Positions 58,005 to 64,000 of a stretch of DNA of 64,000 nucleotides are shown in pieces (position 1 is the stretch's first letter; the number at the start of each line of letters is the position of its first letter). Location: positions 2,604,001 through 2,668,000 of the forward strand of contig JAPFFF010000011.1 of NCBI GenBank assembly GCA_039105265.1, in the 5' to 3' direction. This DNA comes from Tritrichomonas musculus. Lineage: Eukaryota > Parabasalia > Tritrichomonadida > Tritrichomonadidae. The notes under the pieces were generated by a model, which saw nothing but the letters and a program-made list of their open reading frames with translations, was not told the DNA's origin and did no database searches. A program made the translations under genes and the position numbers.

Positions 58005-59059
58005 GAGTATCAAGAAAAAGTGGACATCGTCAGGATAAAGTGGCCATCACTTAACTTTTTTATCTCAATATTTTGATAAGGAATTCAAAATTAAAATAAA
58101 ATTCTCAGAAAAAAAAGAAGTGGGCATCGTGCTCCAAAATAAATTGATAGAGATTATTCAAATATTTTCTAAAGAATTTATTCAAATATAATTATATTTA
58201 ATAACCAAAATAAGCATATTTATCTTATTTAATTTTGTAAAACGCAATGAAATTTATATAATATATAATAATTTATATAAAATATTATATTAAAATAAAG
58301 ATATATATTGATATAAATAAAATATGAGCATATATTGCTATTTTAAAAATATGAAATATCTGAAAGTTTTTAATTGAAATATAAAGTTTTTAAAATTTCG
58401 CAAAAAGATCAATCACACGAAAACTACCTCAACAGTTTAGATCCTGAATCCCAAAATCTAACTATAAAGATTTTAGAACCTTGTAGTTCTGAACAGACCT
58501 AAATTTTAGTTATCTCTATTTTCCGTTCCATGATAAGATACAACTATAAGATGAAAAGTGACCTTTGGAATAACACCAGTAAGATATGCTGCAAGTCCAC
58601 ACGTCGAAATTGCTGGTTTTAATGTTCGTTTCTGTTCAAAAGTCCGAGGATATCAAATTCAGAATAATATCTATGACCAGCATAAGAAAAAACAAAGATA
58701 AAAATCAAAAAAATAGCTTTAGAATCGAAATACCCTCATTTGAAACTCTTTAATAAAATTTTCTTTTCAATACTTTATAATTATTTATCATAGTAAAAAA
58801 TGCTGGAAATCTCTTTGACGCCAAATCAAATGCTTATCTATGACCAGCATAAGAAAAACAAAGATAAAAATCAAAAAAATAGCTTTAGAATAGAAAGACC
58901 TTCATTTTAAACTCTTTATTTTTTTTCAATTCTTTATATTTATCCATCAGAATTTTTGACAACTATATTCAAACTTTGAATGTCTTATCAAAATATTGAG
59001 ATCAAAAAGTTATGTGATGGCCACTTTATCTTAACGATGTCCACTTTTTCTTGATACTC
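58005..59059. mobile_element. 1.05-kb Tc1/mariner-type non-autonomous element, about 85-bp inverted repeats
   Basis: It is flanked by TA (58003-58004, 59060-59061). Both ends read GAGTATCAAGAAAAAGTGG, continue with ACATCGT and AAGTGGCCATCAC, and end in CTCAATATTTTGATAAG, giving about 85 bp of inverted repeat with a handful of mismatches. Ends of this form with a TA duplication are typical of Tc1/mariner elements. No transposase remains. Two direct copies of an 85-bp unit (CTATGACCAGCATAAGAAAA and following) lie inside at about 58670-58755 and 58838-58920. Confidence 0.7.
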
Positions 59060-59236
59060 TATGTTTTTTTTTTTTTTTTTTTTTCTGAACTTTTATACTT
59101 CGTAAAGCACAGTTTTGATATATTTCAATACTTTTATAGTTTTTTTATTTCCTTTATTAATTCTTGCATTTCATTTGAAAAAGAATCATTTAACATATCT
59201 TACCAAATATAAATTCAAAAAGTTTATTTAAATAGA

Positions 59237-59503
59237 ATGCCATTTTACTCCCAAAATAAAAAAAAAAAAAACATAACGTTCTCCTCCATGGTTTTTATGG
59301 TTTTTATTTCAATGTTTTTTGATCGGAAATGATCGTTTTCCTCACAAATAAAAACAAAAAAATCATAAAAAACGTTTTTTGGTTTTTATTTGAATGCTTT
59401 TTGATCGGAAATGATCGAAACGCATTCAAATAAAATCCATAAAAACCATGGAGGAGAACGTTATGGGTTTTATTTTTTTTTTATTTTGGGTGTAAAATGG
59501 CAT
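59237..59503. repeat. 267-bp foldback repeat
   Basis: The arms of about 65 bp are inverted: ATGCCATTTTAC...AACGTTCTCCTCCATGG on the left (59237-59300) and CCATGGAGGAGAACGTT...GTAAAATGGCAT on the right (59437-59503). The short interior contains two copies of TTTTTTGATCGGAAATGATCG. A stray GGTGTAAAATGCCAT copy lies just outside at about 59529. No target duplication was seen. Confidence 0.65.
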
Positions 59504-59934
59504 AAAAGTGTCTATTAAATATTCATGGTGTAAAATGCCATATTAAAATATTACTCAAAAAAATGAAGAATTTTTAATGAAAATTTTGACAACAAAACTT
59601 AAAAACCACCATTAAAAACCAGTTTTGGATTTTAAATCTATGGAGGCTATTTTTGACATGCTTATTTGTAAATTAGAAATAAAAATGTATAATTGATTTT
59701 GTTATTTTCATTTTTTTAAATGTATCTATATATTTATATTATAAATTTCTATTGATTTAGGAAGTAAATGTTTCAATATTAAGATAACTAGCCATAATAT
59801 TTTTTTTTTAGTTACTCTCAATTATCCCATCTATGCTTCAAAAAATTAATAGAAAAATTGAGTATAATTCTCAAAATATTTTATATAATAAAAGAAAAAG
59901 TTTAATCAATATCATTATTTAATTATTTCGGAAA

Positions 59935-60930
59935 ATGAATCGAGCAACATCTGCATATATAGAGATGGCTGAAGCAGCCTCGCCTATTCCGATAGAACAA
60001 GATAATTTAATCAAAGAGCACTTTAAATCATGTTATTTTCCTCAAATACACTGTTGGTTGATTTGTCAAAAGAAAGATGGAAAGAAAAAGAAGTTTTTTA
60101 ATTTTTTGAACTGTATAGTTCCGGCAAAACCAGCAACTTCTTCACCTATTGGAATTGCAGGTGAATCTGCTGCATCAATACTTAGACCTCGCTCAGCGCT
60201 AACAAAAACATCTACAGGCTTAATATATCGTTCAGCAAATTGCACAATAGACTTTTCTCCAATGCATAACCAGCGGCCATCAACTCGACGAATTGATAGA
60301 AATAGGTTTTCTTCTCCTGGTTCAGATGAAGTTTTTAAAGAAGTAACATATAATTCTCTCAGTAAAAGATCTTCTACACTAAGAGAATCAACTGAACCTC
60401 AATGCTCCTCCCTTGCTCAATTTTATGTAAAAAAACTTCTTCAACCCTCGTCCGCAAAATCTCATTTTCAAATTGCAGATAAATATTTCGACCTTCTTAA
60501 TGAGCTTTCTTCATGGGTTGACAGAAAATGCAATCAATTTCCAATTGATGATTTGCGATCTCATCCAACACTTAATCCTAATGTTGAGCGAAGAGTGAAC
60601 TTCGAATCTGATAAAATGGATCATTTATTAAGAACATCAGGTCCCCCATTTCCTACCAGTTTTTCATCACAAACAACAATATCTTCTCAACCATGGAAAA
60701 CGCCAGCGACAGCTTATACCGCATTTTTCGATGATGCCCGAAATTACAAAGCAGAAATTCTTACTCCATTTGTACCAATGGAAAGGTCCAGCCCTTTTTG
60801 CAAATTTCCGCAATCTGAAGAAAAAAAGACTCAAACTCAGATACCGGCTGCCTTTCAAAACCAATCAACAGAAAACAGGCAAGCCAGCACTCGTTACAAA
60901 AATATTTTCCAATCAAAGACATGCCTTTAA
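59935..60930 (+). CDS. Ser/Pro/Thr-rich hypothetical protein
   Basis: This 331-residue protein has no recognised domain. A short Cys-containing segment (HFKSCYFPQIHCWLICQ) and a Lys patch (KKDGKKKKFF) near the N-terminus are followed by disordered Ser/Arg-rich sequence (RPRSALTKTSTG, RRIDRNRFSSPGSDE). A helix follows at about 180-205 (FQIADKYFDLLNELSSWVD). The ATG at 59935 follows TCATTATTTAATTATTTCGG, where TCATTAT fits an Inr. It is the first host gene after the transposon cluster. The Cys/Lys segment is compositionally different from the rest. Confidence 0.55.
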   Translation: MNRATSAYIEMAEAASPIPIEQDNLIKEHFKSCYFPQIHCWLICQKKDGKKKKFFNFLNCIVPAKPATSSPIGIAGESAASILRPRSALTKTSTGLIYRSANCTIDFSPMHNQRPSTRRIDRNRFSSPGSDEVFKEVTYNSLSKRSSTLRESTEPQCSSLAQFYVKKLLQPSSAKSHFQIADKYFDLLNELSSWVDRKCNQFPIDDLRSHPTLNPNVERRVNFESDKMDHLLRTSGPPFPTSFSSQTTISSQPWKTPATAYTAFFDDARNYKAEILTPFVPMERSSPFCKFPQSEEKKTQTQIPAAFQNQSTENRQASTRYKNIFQSKTCL

Positions 60931-61779
60931 AAGGATGCTTTCGATTGATATTTTTAAATATTAAAACAAAAATTCTAGTTTTTAATAATTAAATCTATAA
61001 AATTATATTTTTTTTAGTGAAATAACTATACATTTCTTGGTTTTGATTTTTCTACATTTTTTGGTTTCAAATGAACATTGATTTCAGTACATCAAAAAAA
61101 AATTGAATGCAACAATTCAATTAATTTATTAGAAAAAGTTGATGATATTCAATTTTAGAATTAACTCTCTCTTTATTTTTTTATTGTGCAAATTTAAATA
61201 GTTTCAATGCAGCTTTACCTTCCTTGTAAGAATATTTTTGTAAATTGAAGCAAGAAGTGCTGCAATGCAATGCTCGTTCTGGCTCAAAGATGAAATGCAA
61301 TGTTGTAATCATTCAAAAAGCGAGGATGATTATTTTAAATGGAAAAAATTAAAAATTTTATATCATGAATAAATCTTTCTGAATTTTTTCGATCAGTGAT
61401 TTCCGATCAATCATTGATTTCAAATGAATTCCAATATTAAAAAAAAAAAAAAAAAAAATCTACATAACCACAATAAATCACTTTCATAAATGAGCTTCAA
61501 TAGCAGTCATGCATACAATTATTTACAACAGTACAAAATTGATTCAAAGATAATTATCAATCAAATGATTCATTAAAAATCTTTTTTATTTTTTTTTTTT
61601 TTTTTATTTTACAAATTTTGAAGATGATGAAATTAATGATTTGAAAAAAGTGAAATGAAATGCTTGTGTTGTTGAAGTGATGAAAAATTATTCATTTAAA
61701 TGGAGTAATTTTTCAAATTAGAATAACGAAATAAATAATCATTTATGAGAATATGAAATGCATTTCATAATTCTCAAAA
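60931..61779. other. Convergent intergenic region
   Basis: This is an AT-rich stretch of about 850 bp between two convergent genes, with an A tract near 61440-61457 and a T tract near 61590. I see no gene or element ends. Confidence 0.4.
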
Positions 61780-64000
61780 TTAATGAATGAAGCATCTTGA
61801 CTCCTGCTGCTGCTTCGACTTCAAAATAGTATTTTGATATTTTCTGTAAACGTTAACAACTTCGATATGACCTTTTCTTCCTGCCATTTGAATAGCTGTA
61901 TAATAAATATAATTAATAAAAAACGCCAAAAAAAATCCTTAAAAAAAACACTTTCTATTTCAATTTCAGTGTCAATTTTATAATCGTTCAAAAGAATCTC
62001 AACGTTATCAACAACTCCCAATTCGCAAGCAACAAACAAAGCTGTTTTTCCGTCTTTATCGATGATATTCACATTAATTTTCGGGTGAAGTAACAAATCA
62101 GTCAGAGGAACACGTGACCAGTTACTCGCTGCATAATGAAGAGCGGTTTGGTTGCCGTTATCAAGAGCATTGATGTCAATTCGAGGATCCCGAATTAAAA
62201 AGACGCTGTAGTCGTTATCTTGGCTTCTCATGGCTTCGTGAAGAGGCGTCAAACCGTTTTTATCGTGAAGGTTTATATCAAGATCTTTTCTCTCTAAAAT
62301 TAGTGGTATAAAATGGTATAATGGCTTGATTGAACAACATAAGTGAAGAACAGTTTTCAATTCTTCTCCAAATTTCAAATTAATATTGAATCTGGATTGT
62401 TTAATGAAAAGTTCAAGGAGCTGATAAATTTGCGCTTGGATGATGTTATCAATGACGGTTTGTACAACTTCTGGGTTATTTATTTCGAAATTATCAGAAT
62501 ATATTAATAGATTAGATATATCAGGAGAAGAGGTCTTCGTGAGTATAGACTCATTAACAATATCGGTAAATTTATCAATTGGTTTGTTCGAATTTAAGAA
62601 TAGTTTGACATATTCAGCTTTATCTGAGTCTAATGCCTCAATTATTGGTGTTTTGCCATTTTGATCGACAAGGTTAATATTTGTCCTTTCATCTTCAAGT
62701 AAAATTTTAGTGAAAATAATATTATCTGAGCAGATTGCTTCATGAAGAGGAGAACTATCGCCATAATCACACAAATTTACATCGATTTTTTCATTCGCCA
62801 TGAAAAGCTTGAAAGTATCTAAATGATCATATCTAATAGATAAATGTAAAACAGTCGATCCATATTGATCTTGCGCGTTAATATCAAGCTCAGGGAAATT
62901 ATCAATTAGAAAACGGCACATAAAGACATCTGACACAAAATGTCCATTTAATTTATTATGTGTTGCAATATGAATTGGCCTCGACTTAATTCTTTTAGAT
63001 TTACAATTGTTTATACATGAATGAAATTGATCTTTAAGCAAATTAGCCGAAGTCAATTCTCCATACGTAACAACAGAAAAAATTGTATTATTTAATTGAT
63101 TAGCATTATTCGACAACAAAAAATTTAATACATCTAAACTTCCAGAAAGAGCTGCCCATTCGATTAAATCAGGGCAATTGTAAAAAATATTAGAATATTC
63201 ATCTTTATTATTCTCAAAAAACAAAATCCCATCAAAAAAATTCGAAGTGGCACTTTTTTTTATTGCCAAAGTTACATCTTTAATTTTGTGAGAATCAAGG
63301 ATCCATTGAAGAATATCAATTTGATGGAAATAAGAAGCTTCACCGATTTCCTCTTCATTAAAGGGAAGTCCCTTTTGCTCAACGATACGAATAATTTCAC
63401 TATTTCCACCTTGAATGGCCAATTTAGGAAATTGACCTTGATTTTCAATAATGCCACCATTAATCATTATATATTTGAATATTTGGACAGATCCAAGACA
63501 TGCCGCTACTTCAAAAAGTGACATGTCCTTTTTAACAGAAAAAAGAATTGGATTTTGAATGGTTATCGTTGAATTTATATTGAATTCAGGTCTAGATGAT
63601 AATTCAGTGAATTTTTGAATGTCATCGCGATATATAATTGATAAAATATCATCTTTTTGAAAAGTTAATTCACTTTGAATTTTTGTATTTTCTGATTCAT
63701 TCAAATTGAGTAATTTCTCACAAAAAGTTTTGATGTATTTTTCATCAATTGATTCAAAATCAAATGAATTATCCAGTAATTGAAAAATAAAGCAAAAAAA
63801 ATCATAAATAAATTGCGAATGCGATTCGAAATTCGAATGACAACGTATAAAAAAGGATAATAAAACAGAATAAAAAATATTATCTTCAATTTGTGTAGAA
63901 AACCAGAGAAAAAGTTCAAATAATTTAACAATGGATTTCGGACGAAGTTGAAAAGCCCATAATATGTTTCGTAAAAATATTTCATGATATGATGAATCTG
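61780..64000 (-). CDS. DUF3447-type ankyrin protein, 5' end outside the window; last repeat out of frame
   Basis: The frame is open from the right edge through 61821. Beyond the TTG at 63704 it continues upstream with typical sequence (FLRNILWAFQLRPKSIVKLF, FIYDFFCFIFQLLDNS), so no start lies here. DUF3447-like segments (SLFEVAACLGSVQIFKYIM, DLIEWAALSGSLDVLNFLL) precede canonical ankyrin repeats (GSTVLHLSIRYDHLDTFKLF, GLTPLHEAMRSQDNDYSVFL, GKTALFVACELGVVDNVEIL). After KIDTEIEIE the frame runs into SVFFKDFFW and ends at 61821. A perfect final repeat (TAIQMAGRKGHIEVVNVYRK) continues in another frame to a TAA at 61780-61782. A 56-nt intron (GT...TTATACAG) or a T-tract frameshift would explain it. 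Confidence 0.7.

Noticed and set aside
56015-59665. Larger element bounded by ATAAGCATGTCAA inverted strings at about 56020 and 59655
   Set aside because: Only about 13 bp match, in AT-rich DNA, with no target duplication; not enough to call a 3.6-kb element.
63701-63985. 94-codon Phe/Tyr-rich minus-strand ORF at the right edge
   Set aside because: It is a frame-shifted shadow of the ankyrin gene, whose true frame is open through the same stretch.

Overview
The window looks like nuclear DNA of a flagellated trichomonad-type protist (Parabasalia; Tritrichomonas or a close relative is my best guess, by inference only). The signs are: very AT-rich intergenic DNA with long A and T tracts; closely packed, almost entirely intronless genes on both strands; TAA and TGA both used as stops; short 5' leaders with Inr-like TCA starts or an AACGTT-type motif close to the ATG; TAAA at or just after several stop codons; large ankyrin proteins of the kind expanded in Trichomonas; a short bacterial-type PI-PLC; axonemal genes; and mariner-, hAT- and Mutator-like DNA transposons.

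Layout. 1-27 kb is gene-dense: the 5' part of SPT5 (cut by the window edge), GINS subunit SLD5, the DNA polymerase zeta catalytic subunit REV3, a Dpy-30-domain protein, a small secretory protein, an 838-bp TA-flanked inverted-repeat element, an LRRC23-like radial-spoke LRR protein, a 990-residue coiled-coil protein, a small basic protein, a PI-PLC X-domain protein, VPS34, a damaged or unusually structured ankyrin gene in two ORFs, a triple-LIM protein, a large unidentified protein and tRNA-Glu(UUC).

27.3-33.7 kb is an accessory island. It holds a decayed mariner transposase, two virus-like or element-like ORFs 22 bp apart, about 4.5 kb of degenerate GAATGAA/GAACGAA repeats carrying recurrent hairpin modules and an AT-rich interruption, a TGTTGATG-type repeat, and a truncated superfamily 2 helicase tail on the opposite strand next to a possible mariner-type terminus. 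I could not assign this assembly to any described element and regard it as the best candidate for something new.

34-48.5 kb is again housekeeping and cytoskeletal: a MYCBPAP-like central-apparatus protein, a disordered protein with a possible PP1-docking motif, a large helical protein, a Sec1/Munc18 protein, a DMT/nucleotide-sugar-transporter-like protein, a coiled-coil protein, NME7, and a protein with four membrane segments and an FG-repeat tail that may be a membrane-anchored nucleoporin.

48.6-59.5 kb is a transposon cluster. A 7.4-kb hAT element with about 150-bp terminal inverted repeats begins about 60 bp after the FG-protein stop. It carries a nested 1.09-kb element with a perfect 10-bp target duplication. 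A relative of the nested element (1.3 kb), a 1.05-kb TA-flanked element with about 85-bp inverted repeats, and a 267-bp foldback repeat follow. The window ends with a Ser-rich hypothetical gene and the 3' part of another ankyrin gene whose last repeat is out of frame.

As eukaryotic genes these are not operons. SPT5, SLD5 and REV3 serve transcription and replication. The Dpy-30, LRRC23, MYCBPAP and NME7 proteins are all of types linked to axonemes. VPS34, the Sec1 protein and PI-PLC belong to membrane traffic and phosphoinositide metabolism. All family assignments were made by eye from motifs.
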